Assembly: GCA_943914435.1 (NCBI GenBank) | Contig: CALUBY010000007.1 | Span: forward strand, 1-19,655 | DNA from: an uncultured bacterium | Lineage (GTDB): Bacteria; Patescibacteriota; Minisyncoccia; Phycocordibacterales; Phycocordibacteraceae | Direction of reading: 5' to 3' | DNA: 19,655 bases | Part shown: positions 14,886 through 19,655 of the stretch, one piece after another | Position numbering within the stretch: the stretch's first letter is position 1 | Layout: each line of letters opens with the position of its first letter | The notes under the pieces: generated by a model | What the model was told of the DNA's origin: nothing | Databases searched by the model: none | The model's input: only the letters and a program-made list of their open reading frames with translations | Translations under genes and position numbers: made by a program

Positions 14886-15006
14886 GTTCATTCCTCTTGC
14901 GTTCCTTTTTACCACAGAAGATCGGACCCGTGAGCCGCACAAGTCCAGCTATGCCGACGAGTGTAGTAGCCCCGATAACCGCCCAGGCGGCGAGTTGCTC
15001 CAGCAT
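14878..15006 (-). CDS. 42-residue single-span membrane protein
   Basis: A short gene with ATG at 15006 and GGGGG 5 bases upstream. The sequence is MLEQLAAWAVIGATTLVGIA, then GLVRLTGPIF and a basic tail CGKKERKRNEHV. One transmembrane helix (residues about 5-23) and a positively charged end, probably cytoplasmic. The stop overlaps the next start, so the two are probably co-translated. It could be a small phage inner-membrane protein such as a lysis or exclusion accessory; nothing in the sequence decides this. Confidence 0.5.
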   Translation of the reverse strand: MLEQLAAWAVIGATTLVGIAGLVRLTGPIFCGKKERKRNEHV

Positions 15007-15023
15007 GTGTTCCCCCTAGGGGT

Positions 15024-15032
15024 TGTGGATAA
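15024..15032 (-). promoter_or_regulatory. DnaA-box-like 9-mer
   Basis: TTATCCACA on the minus strand, an exact match to the classic DnaA box, in the 126-base gap before the membrane protein gene. It is a single copy; a related TTATCCACT lies at 11132-11140. One box can occur by chance, so an origin is not claimed here. Confidence 0.25.
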
Positions 15033-15132
15033 GTACACCATTCAACCCAAGAGTAGCTAACCAATAAGCGGATTTCAGCCTATTGCCCCTGAAAGTGTTG
15101 TAATTGGGCCACAGAAATGGCGCGGCGGGCGG

Positions 15133-15690
15133 TCAGTACTCTTTCGCTTCTTTACACGTCATGAAGAAGTGAATGCCGTGCGTGCATTCTACGAGTATAT
15201 CGGCGTCGTAGCCGTCAGGGTATACCTCCGCGCCGGTCATGTAATACACGCCCCCTCTAGTAGCACCCCGGGCCCCCGAACCCTTGATAACGATTGCGCG
15301 CGATGCGCGGCATTTATTGCCGACCAACGTCGCCGTGTGCATCGCATCAGCAGGTATGAGAAGCACGGCAATGCTTCCATCGTACAGCTTCTTGTACCCT
15401 GTAATTTCCACACCCTTCGCGGGGATTTGGAAGCCTGGGAGGAGTGCGTCCGTAAGGTTTACCCCCCGAAGGTCCGCCCCCCGGAGGTCTGCATCCCGAA
15501 GGTCCGCCCCCCGAAGGTCCGCTCCCCGGAGGTTCGCCCATGTAAGGTCCGCACCCCGGAGATTAGCGTCCCCGAGGTACGCGCCCTCAAGGTTCGCCCT
15601 ATAAAGGTCCACCCCGTGAAGGTCCGCCCACGCAAGGTCCACACCCTGGAGGTCCTCCCCCGGGCCCACTTCATACCCATTTACAAGCAT
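15133..15690 (-). CDS. Pentapeptide-repeat protein with DUF5758-like C-terminus
   Basis: 185 residues. Residues about 13-84 are some 14 pentapeptide repeats of the A(D/N)LRG type (DANLRGADLTWANLRGADLR within them), which fold as a right-handed square beta-helix. Residues about 96-185 resemble a domain often found after phage pentapeptide repeats (DUF5758): GYKKLYDGSIAVLLIPADA, then KCRASRAIVI and a closing ECTHGIHFFMTCKEAKEY. Some pentapeptide proteins mimic DNA and protect gyrase, but there is no evidence for that here. AAGGAG lies 8 bases before the ATG, within a leader nearly the same as that of the upstream gene. The coding DNA itself is a degenerate 15-bp tandem repeat. Confidence 0.85.
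   Translation of the reverse strand: MLVNGYEVGPGEDLQGVDLAWADLHGVDLYRANLEGAYLGDANLRGADLTWANLRGADLRGADLRDADLRGADLRGVNLTDALLPGFQIPAKGVEITGYKKLYDGSIAVLLIPADAMHTATLVGNKCRASRAIVIKGSGARGATRGGVYYMTGAEVYPDGYDADILVECTHGIHFFMTCKEAKEY
15460..15659 (-). repeat. 15-bp tandem repeats coding the pentapeptide helix
   Basis: Repeats of about 15 bases with the core AAGGTCCGC or GAGGTCCGC on the plus strand, each coding one pentapeptide. Such repeats allow gain or loss of helix coils by slippage or recombination. Confidence 0.6.
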
Positions 15691-15732
15691 CGTTCATGCT
15701 CCTTTATGCGCATTAAAAAGACCCTGAAGGGC
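15691..15732 (-). terminator. Hairpin, T-run and ribosome binding site element, copy A
   Basis: On the minus strand: GCCC-UUCA-GGGU hairpin, TCTTTTT, then AAAGGAG 8 bases before the next ATG. 38 of 42 bases match copy B at 16288-16329. The stem is only about 4 bp. It lies between the CTERM-protein stop and the pentapeptide gene start, with no space for a promoter after the T-run, so it may act as an attenuator. Confidence 0.5.
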
Positions 15733-15744
15733 ACATCGAAAAGA

Positions 15745-16287
15745 TCAGACTGCATTACGGCCCACGATGCGTCGGAACGCGAGAGCGCCAATACCGGCAA
15801 GAAGCATCAGTCCAGCAGCCGGTAGAGGGACAGGGGCGGGCGGAGTAACAGGGTCGGTGGGGGTCGGATGAACAGGGGTGATGGGTGCATCGCGCACGAT
15901 CCATTTATATCCAGACATGCCCTCGTTCACCCAACCGTCTTTGCCGCCCCAAGAATATCCTCTTGGGAGTACGGCTGTAACTGCCCACCAGTCATCTACA
16001 CCGCCCGGACTATTTGTCGTGGTGATGACGCCGATTGAGAAGTTAATACCGGATGCAGAACCATTGAAGGTCTTGCTATGTCCCGGACCAAAGCAGATGC
16101 AATTATCAAACGAGAATCGCGCGACGATCTCAGAGCCGTCCGATTGCTTCTCTGATACCTGTTTAGCCGTTACATTGTAACGCATACCGCCAGTAGCGGG
16201 AATGCCCCAACTTTTATTCAAGACGGTCGCAGAATATGTGGGGCTTGCGATAACGAAAGCAGCCGCGACGATAGATGCCAGTTTCAT
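15745..16287 (-). CDS. Secreted VPLPA-CTERM protein encoded by the phage
   Basis: 180 residues. N-terminal signal peptide of about 20 residues (MKLASIVAAAFVIASPTYSA), a beta-rich extracytoplasmic domain with a CIC pair (63-65), a Pro/Thr-rich linker (133-152) and a C-terminal tripartite tail: VPLPA (153-157), a hydrophobic helix (157-171) and Arg-rich end (FRRIVGR). This is the VPLPA-CTERM variant of the PEP-CTERM sorting signal, known mainly from Rhodobacterales, in which the host exosortase processes proteins for export. AAGGAG lies 8 bases before the ATG. Finding it in a phage suggests that it acts on the surface of the infected cell, for example in superinfection exclusion; this is inference. 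The central domain is unrecognised. Confidence 0.85.
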   Translation of the reverse strand: MKLASIVAAAFVIASPTYSATVLNKSWGIPATGGMRYNVTAKQVSEKQSDGSEIVARFSFDNCICFGPGHSKTFNGSASGINFSIGVITTTNSPGGVDDWWAVTAVLPRGYSWGGKDGWVNEGMSGYKWIVRDAPITPVHPTPTDPVTPPAPVPLPAAGLMLLAGIGALAFRRIVGRNAV

Positions 16288-16329
16288 GGTTCATGCTCCT
16301 TTATGTGCGTTAAAAAGACCCCGAAGGGC
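16288..16329 (-). terminator. Hairpin, T-run and ribosome binding site element, copy B
   Basis: On the minus strand: GCCC-UUCG-GGGU hairpin with a stable UUCG loop, TCTTTTT, then AAAGGAG before the ATG at 16287. It lies between ArdA and the CTERM-protein gene and is the duplicate of copy A. Confidence 0.5.
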
Positions 16330-16361
16330 TGTTGAGGTGTCGATTAAGGCGGTTCAGCAGG

Positions 16362-16964
16362 TCAGTACAGGAAAACCGCCACACGTCCGCCCACGTCAAT
16401 GGCGGTTGTCTCCATGCTAAGATCGCGCGCCCATGCTTCATAGTCAAAGTACCTACGCAGTGGGTTATTTTCTGACACGGAGTATCCGCCCAGCATAACG
16501 TCCGCTTGCTCATAGGCGTAGTCCCAAAAGGTGTCGTAGAGACCTTGGAAGTTTTCCAGACGCTCCCGCGCGTACTCTACGCTCCCCTCATTATCCACCA
16601 GGGCAAGGGCCAGTTCCTCCGCGATCCCCGCATTCACAAGCTCCGCGCACTCCTCCACTAATGCAGCGAAGTCCGCGATGCCTTCAAGATCACTGCCCGA
16701 CCCGAAGAACGATGGGATGCCGTCGACATCGTGGATGGCGTACTCCTCCGCCGAAGGTACGACGCCGTACCCATCACAGGTTGGACAATCCTTTGCATCC
16801 CTCTCACAGTCGGGACATGACACCAGAACGCTAGTGAAGCGGCTTTCGCGGAGCATGGCGTCAACCTCTGACTGCATCTCCTCCACATCCGGGGATGCGT
16901 CGATCCAGCGCCCATGAAGGACACCGCTGTTGTAACTGGCAAGGCAAGCTGCATAAAAGCGCAT
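16362..16964 (-). CDS. ardA: ArdA antirestriction protein with inserted Cys motif
   Basis: 200 residues. ArdA proteins are acidic DNA mimics that inhibit type I restriction enzymes. Family features: MRFYAACLASYNSGVLHGRW at the start, EYAIHDVDGIPSFFG (74-88), a Glu-rich middle (AALVEECAELVNAG; LVDNEG) and a C-terminal LRRYFDYEAWARDL. The protein is longer than typical ArdA (about 165) because residues about 46-72 form an insert with CPDC and CPTC (C50, C53, C60, C63), a DnaJ-like zinc-binding pattern. The start at 16964 has AGGAG 7 bases upstream; an in-frame ATG at 17051 lies inside the previous gene. A strong terminator hairpin precedes the gene. Confidence 0.88.
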   Translation of the reverse strand: MRFYAACLASYNSGVLHGRWIDASPDVEEMQSEVDAMLRESRFTSVLVSCPDCERDAKDCPTCDGYGVVPSAEEYAIHDVDGIPSFFGSGSDLEGIADFAALVEECAELVNAGIAEELALALVDNEGSVEYARERLENFQGLYDTFWDYAYEQADVMLGGYSVSENNPLRRYFDYEAWARDLSMETTAIDVGGRVAVFLY

Positions 16965-16999
16965 GGTAGTTCTCCTGATGATGTATATGACAGTCCAGC

Positions 17000-17024
17000 A
17001 AAAAGGCCCCCGAAGGAGCCTTTC
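17000..17024 (-). terminator. Strong UUCG-loop terminator before ardA
   Basis: On the minus strand AAAGGCTCC-TTCG-GGGGCCTTT, a 9-bp stem with one U-G pair, ending in a T-run. It follows the stop of the 69-residue gene by 12 bases. ArdA begins 36 bases beyond the T-run and no promoter is visible between, so read-through or antitermination seems required. Confidence 0.75.
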
Positions 17025-17035
17025 AGGCGAGAGCG

Positions 17036-17245
17036 TCAATAGCCTAGCCACTCCAGGACTTGCCCCCCGAGCACGTACCCATCGGCGTCGATCTGGACCA
17101 CCTCTTCCGCGTCATCGCGGCTTTCGCCCTCCATGAAGGCGCATAGGTGCCCGTCCCGGACAAATCCCGTGGCACCATGTTTCCTGAGTTCCCGCTTGGC
17201 TTCCGCAACGGTTACCCAAGCGTCGAGCGCGTCGTGAAAGGTCAT
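17036..17245 (-). CDS. Hypothetical small phage protein, 69 residues
   Basis: The sequence has a helical start (MTFHDALDAWVTVAEAKREL) then a beta-rich part with VVQIDADGYVLGGQVLEWLG. ATGA overlap with the previous gene (17242-17245). The VTVAEAKRELRKHG stretch looks like a winged-helix excisionase type N-terminus, but it is too weak to name. Confidence 0.55.
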   Translation of the reverse strand: MTFHDALDAWVTVAEAKRELRKHGATGFVRDGHLCAFMEGESRDDAEEVVQIDADGYVLGGQVLEWLGY

Positions 17246-17424
17246 TTCAGGTACTCCGCTATCTCATGACGGACGCTACGAAGCATTTGCTGCTCCGCTG
17301 CCCATTGTTTGGCTATTTCAAGGCTATGGAATTTGCGTCCGGGACCGGAGGAACTTACCGGCCTGACGTAGTAGACAACCGCGTCTAGTGCGAGGCATTG
17401 TCCAAGAAGGTTAAGGCGCGTCAT
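17242..17424 (-). CDS. Hypothetical small phage protein, 60 residues
   Basis: Starts MTRLNLLGQCLALDAVVYYV; an N-terminal hydrophobic strand region followed by an amphipathic helix (FHSLEIAKQWAAEQQMLRSV). Overlaps the upstream gene by 14 bases and the next by ATGA. AGGGAA lies upstream of the ATG. Function unknown. Confidence 0.55.
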   Translation of the reverse strand: MTRLNLLGQCLALDAVVYYVRPVSSSGPGRKFHSLEIAKQWAAEQQMLRSVRHEIAEYLK

Positions 17425-17614
17425 TGGTCAGTTCCCTTTTCAACGATGACAGTGCGACCTCAAGTTGAGGTATCCAGTCCGCGGCGCATTTCATGTGCTC
17501 TTCCCGCTCAGACCCCTTGTATAAGCCGATAAGGAAAATGATGCGGTGCAGCGGCTCAAGCATGTTCATAGCGTATGTATCGGCCAAGTTGTGCATCGGA
17601 TTGCGTTTACTCAC
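17411..17614 (-). CDS. Hypothetical small phage protein, 67 residues
   Basis: A GTG start overlaps the upstream stop as GTGA (17611-17614), with GGGGAG upstream. Mostly helical (LEPLHRIIFLIGLYKGSERE; IPQLEVALSSLKREL). No family recognised. Confidence 0.55.
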   Translation of the reverse strand: MSKRNPMHNLADTYAMNMLEPLHRIIFLIGLYKGSEREEHMKCAADWIPQLEVALSSLKRELTNDAP

Positions 17615-17880
17615 TGCAACTCCCCTTTCACGCCAAAGACACCTCCCCCCGACGCGGCCCTTCTTCTCCGGTCTGCTTCGACAAGTGACCAGACACGTCC
17701 GCTATCTGCTAATGCGCGTTGCCGGGCAGTCAGCGTTCGTGGCCTACCAGCGGCGTCGAGGGCTTCTCCGTCAACGAGGATGCCTTGCGGAGAAAACCAG
17801 AGGGAGAACCGCATGGGGCTGTCGCCCACGCGCGCCTTGTGAACGACCGAAGAGCCGTTCGTGAAGTGTTGGATTTGCAC
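17611..17880 (-). CDS. Hypothetical phage protein, 89 residues
   Basis: A GTG start with GGAGG 6 bases upstream. N-terminal beta hairpins (SPMRFSLWFSPQGILVDGEA), then RQRALADSGRVWSLVEADRRRRAA. The Arg-rich C-terminus suggests nucleic-acid contact. Possible promoter upstream at 17899-17929. First gene of a four-gene overlapping block leading to ardA. Confidence 0.6.
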   Translation of the reverse strand: MQIQHFTNGSSVVHKARVGDSPMRFSLWFSPQGILVDGEALDAAGRPRTLTARQRALADSGRVWSLVEADRRRRAASGGGVFGVKGELQ

Positions 17881-17898
17881 TGCTTACCTCCTGACATG

Positions 17899-17929
17899 AT
17901 TAAACTCTGACCGGGAAATGATCCGTCAA
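17899..17929 (-). promoter_or_regulatory. Weak promoter candidate before the four-gene block
   Basis: TTGACG (17924-17929) and TTTAAT (17899-17904) on the minus strand, with a long 19-base spacer. The hexamers are good but the spacing is poor. Confidence 0.25.
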
Positions 17930-17967
17930 GGTACCCCCGTAAGGGCACTAAGAGAGAGCATTTGGCG

Positions 17968-18261
17968 TCATTCCGCATCCTCCGCAAAGGTCACAAACAA
18001 CACTTGGCACATGCCGTGCGGCCTGAACTCATAGGCATCCCCCATGTGGTAGGTAACTCCGCGCACTCCCGTGAGACCCACAGCGGCCTTGGCGAGACGC
18101 ATTACGGCCGCTTGGTACCCTTTCGGCTCCCTCCGTCCGTTCCCGTCCCAATCGCTAAAGGCGTCCCAATCAGGAACCGTTATGCGTTCCCGCCGTACCC
18201 ACGCATAGTTAGCCTCACCTGCGAACGTGTCGGTCAGTTCAACATCGTATTGATGGCTCAT
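17968..18261 (-). CDS. Hypothetical phage protein with structured leader
   Basis: 97 residues beginning MSHQYDVELTDTFAGEANYA, with WVRRERITVP, a helix rich in Ala (QAAVMRLAKAAVGLTGVRG) and a closing strand MCQVLFVTFAEDAE. The pattern resembles a small uncharacterised protein common in phages and plasmids of proteobacteria. AAGGGG lies 7 bases before the ATG. It is the first gene downstream of the hammerhead ribozyme leader; cleavage would leave a 5'-OH mRNA with about 120 nt of structured leader. Confidence 0.65.
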   Translation of the reverse strand: MSHQYDVELTDTFAGEANYAWVRRERITVPDWDAFSDWDGNGRREPKGYQAAVMRLAKAAVGLTGVRGVTYHMGDAYEFRPHGMCQVLFVTFAEDAE

Positions 18262-18274
18262 ATCAAATCCCCTT

Positions 18275-18449
18275 ATGCGCCTCTAAAGCTCCCGCTCTTG
18301 TTCCGACATGGGAACAGACAGGAGCAAGGTGGAAAGTTTCGGCCCTGCTATGGGCCATCATCAGGCGGGCAGCATCAGCCCGCTACTTTCCCCGCCAGAA
18401 ACCAGAGGCGCATCTTAAGCTATGCGCTACGTCCGCATTGTATTGCGGA
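18275..18449 (-). ncRNA. Structured leader RNA enclosing the ribozyme
   Basis: On the minus strand, from 5' to 3': a hairpin 18449-18432 (TCCGCA/TGCGGA), a long-range 10-bp stem ATGCGCCTCT (18413-18404) with AGAGGCGCAT (18284-18275), the hammerhead within it, and a further two-step hairpin with GCTCC/GGAGC (18325-18321 with 18292-18288) enclosing TGTTCC/GGAACA (18316-18299). The closing stem ends directly at the ribosome binding site AAGGGG. The 5' arm can instead pair with GCGCAT at 18427-18422. Confidence 0.5.
18331..18391 (-). ncRNA. Hammerhead self-cleaving ribozyme (type III arrangement)
   Basis: Read on the minus strand from 18391: stem III GGAAAGU, then A with the cleavage site after it (between 18384 and 18383), stem I GCGGGC-UGAUGCU-GCCCGC, the core CUGAUGA, stem II GGCCC-AUAGCA-GGGCC, the core GAAA and the stem III return ACUUUCC (its first A is shared with GAAA). 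All invariant core positions are present and the cleavage triplet GUA fits NUH. Stems are 7, 6 and 5 bp, all perfectly paired. One extra U sits between CUGAUGA and stem II, a departure from the consensus. The open end is stem III. Confidence 0.85.
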
Positions 18450-18591
18450 ACCCCTACCGGACGGTGACTTGGTTTATCTCTCTTCCGGCTATCCCCGGCG
18501 TAAGCCCGTGTGGGCGGTAGTCCTTTCTCCGGGCTGTCTGGTCGGTCAGGCTTTCGTCGTCTGCCGTTCCGTCTTGCCTTTCGATGAACCC

Positions 18592-18620
18592 AATATGAGG
18601 CTTCAACATCGGAACGTCAA
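18592..18620 (-). promoter_or_regulatory. Promoter for the ribozyme-containing leader
   Basis: On the minus strand TTGACG (18615-18620, 5 of 6), a 17-base spacer and CATATT (18592-18597, 4 of 6). Transcription would start near 18585, giving a leader of about 320 nt with the hammerhead before the ATG at 18261. Confidence 0.45.
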
Positions 18621-18712
18621 ACGGAAAAATGCAGAAAAATGCAGGAAAAGGCAAAAAAAGTTGTAAGGGACTGAAATGAAAGGAAAAGAATTTTAGAGAA
18701 GAGGCTGCAGAG

Positions 18713-18749
18713 GCGCATTTGGAGCGCATTTGGGGCGCATTTGGGGCGC
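18713..18749. repeat. Three 11-bp tandem repeats
   Basis: GCGCATTTGGA once and GCGCATTTGGG twice, then GCGC. The period is about one helical turn. The first copy overlaps AGAGGCGCAT (18709-18718), which also occurs at 18404-18413 as an arm of the leader RNA stem. Confidence 0.6.
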
Positions 18750-18760
18750 GGATAGGTGGC

Positions 18761-19000
18761 CGGAAGGGAGCAGGAGGAGCACACCTGGTGGCGGAAGGGA
18801 GCACGGAAGGAGCACGGAAGGGAGCACACCTGGGAGCACGGAAGGGAGCAGGAGGAGCACACCTGGTGGCGGATAGGGAGCATGAAGGGTGCACGGAAGG
18901 AGCACGGAAGGGAGCAGGAGGAGCACGGAAGGGAGCACACCTGGTGGCCGGAAGGAGTACGGAAGGAGTGCGGAAAGAGTACGGAAGGAGTGCGGAAGGA
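18761..19000. repeat. Purine-rich array with about 78-bp higher-order period
   Basis: About 240 bases of GGAGCACGGAAG-like units. CACCTGGTG recurs at 18782, 18860 and 18938, exactly 78 bases apart. The last part turns into GGAGTACGGAAGGAGTGCGG units. Several reading frames are open here on both strands only because the repeats lack stop codons; I do not treat them as genes. Confidence 0.7.
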
Positions 19001-19045
19001 GCAGTTGAGAGCCATTCGCAACTCGGCACAGATAGAAGCTATGAG

Positions 19046-19264
19046 TTGGGATCGCAACTAAAAGCACAGAGAATGGGAATTGTCCGACAATCCGCAAAAA
19101 GGGGTCAGGCTAGATGTTGGGATCGCAACTAAAAAAAACACAGAGAACGGGAATTGTCCGACAATCCGCAAAAAGGGGTCAGGCTAGATGTTGGGATCGC
19201 AACTAAAAAAAACACAGAGAACGGGAATTGTCCGACAATCCGCAAAAAGGGGTCAGGCTAGAGA
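19046..19264. repeat. Three tandem repeats of 71-74 bp with a palindrome
   Basis: Units start at 19046, 19117 and 19191; the first is 3 bases shorter in an A-run. Each holds TTGGGATCGCAACT, an A-tract, and the perfect palindrome ATTGTC-C-GACAAT (19079-19091, 19153-19165, 19227-19239; exactly 74 apart). Related half-units (TTGAGA..CATTCGCAACT) flank the array on both sides at about 19004 and 19265. This is typical of operator arrays, iterons or partition sites. Confidence 0.75.
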
Positions 19265-19327
19265 TTGAGAATCATTCGCAACTGCGCCTATGCATGAACG
19301 CACATGAGCCCCCAAAGGAGGCCCGTT

Positions 19328-19522
19328 GTGTGCGATTTTGCGAAAACGGTGAACAACCATGGACGTAGTGTCCAATGCTCTTCGTTGATTTCATTGGGAA
19401 ATGTGGAGAAGTGTGCCACCTGTGTGCCATTTCGCGACCAGAGGAGGCGAGGCAGGAGGGAGAGGGAAGGTGGCGAGGGAGGACCAGGAAGGCGGTGTAA
19501 GGAGTACCGAACGCGCCTGTGA
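19328..19522 (+). CDS. Doubtful plus-strand small gene
   Basis: A GTG at 19328 with AGGAGG 6 bases upstream opens a 64-codon frame. The first 33 residues are varied with three Cys, but the second half (RRRGRREREGG and on) is translated purine-rich low-complexity DNA. It would be the only plus-strand gene in the window, just beyond the repeat array. Little else supports it. Confidence 0.18.
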   Translation: MCDFAKTVNNHGRSVQCSSLISLGNVEKCATCVPFRDQRRRGRREREGGEGGPGRRCKEYRTRL

Positions 19523-19655
19523 GCCTTAACCGTGCATAGGCAGGGGGGTGTGCGCGATCCTCACCGGTCGAGGTCAGTGGCTCAGATTTTTCTGCAAAAA
19601 TGGCCGGAGGGCGAGAGACCCTACCTGACCACTTTAGTCATCCCTGTACGGGGGG
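19523..19655. other. Window end without a recognisable gene
   Basis: The stretch holds an inverted repeat ATTTTT-CTGC-AAAAAT (19586-19601) and outer arms GGTCAG (19572-19577) and CTGACC (19625-19630), which could form a long hairpin. A short plus-strand frame starting at 19600 is cut by the window edge. I cannot assign a function. Confidence 0.3.

Noticed and set aside
15460..15659. Short regular repeats as a CRISPR array
   Set aside because: The repeats are contiguous 15-bp units without spacers and code the pentapeptide helix.
16973..17024. CTGATGATG on the plus strand as a second hammerhead core
   Set aside because: No stem II followed by GAAA and no stem III; the downstream hairpin is a terminator of the opposite strand.
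18454..18609. A 51-codon minus-strand frame (MLKPHIGFIERQDGTADDES on)
   Set aside because: Its ATG lies upstream of the predicted transcription start, there is no ribosome binding site, and the DNA is part of the structured leader.
18617..19132. Several long open frames on both strands in the right-hand repeats
   Set aside because: All frames are open because the repeats lack stop codons; the products are low-complexity and none has supporting context.
19600..19655. Plus-strand frame MAGGRETLPDHFSHPCTG running off the window as a possible terminase small subunit start
   Set aside because: Too short to judge, no ribosome binding site, and the resemblance is limited to the first few residues.

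Overview
This window is part of a tailed double-stranded DNA phage or prophage (Caudoviricetes). Nearly everything is coded on the minus strand, so transcription runs from the right end to the left end. The host is probably an alphaproteobacterium, perhaps of the Rhodobacterales. The main hint is a phage-encoded secreted protein with a VPLPA-CTERM tail, a sorting signal known mostly from that group. Base composition is mosaic: AT-richer head genes, a GC-richer tail-protein cassette and a GC-rich accessory region. No integrase, lysis gene, replication protein or repressor is visible, so lifestyle cannot be decided.

Head and packaging region (1-13660). A promoter-like site at 13633-13661 precedes a chain of tightly overlapping small genes ending in the large terminase (11194-12444). 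Then come the DUF1073-family portal, a small protein, three large tail-fibre or receptor-binding-like proteins (Ig-like and lectin-like; a second of unknown enzymatic nature; an SGNH-esterase-like one), an HNH endonuclease, a DUF2213 maturation protease-scaffold with a probable internal scaffold start, a cement or decoration protein and a DUF2184 major capsid protein. A terminator closes the unit at 61-97. The tail-like cassette sits between portal and protease, where related phages usually carry a minor head protein.

Accessory region (13660-18660). It holds small unknown genes, an ArdA antirestriction protein with an inserted four-cysteine motif, the VPLPA-CTERM protein, a pentapeptide-repeat protein with a DUF5758-like C-terminus, and a 42-residue membrane protein. 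ArdA, the CTERM protein and the pentapeptide protein are each preceded by a UUCG- or UUCA-loop hairpin with a T-run, directly followed by the next ribosome binding site. A promoter at 14363-14391 carries a perfect palindrome in its spacer.

The most striking element is a hammerhead self-cleaving ribozyme on the minus strand (18331-18391). It lies inside a highly structured leader of about 300 nt upstream of the first gene of the accessory operon (17968-18261).

The right end (18660-19655) has no convincing gene. It holds three 11-bp tandem repeats, a purine-rich array with CACCTGGTG at exact 78-bp intervals, and three tandem repeats of about 74 bp, each with the 13-bp palindrome ATTGTCCGACAAT. 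This could be an operator array, a replication origin or a partition site.
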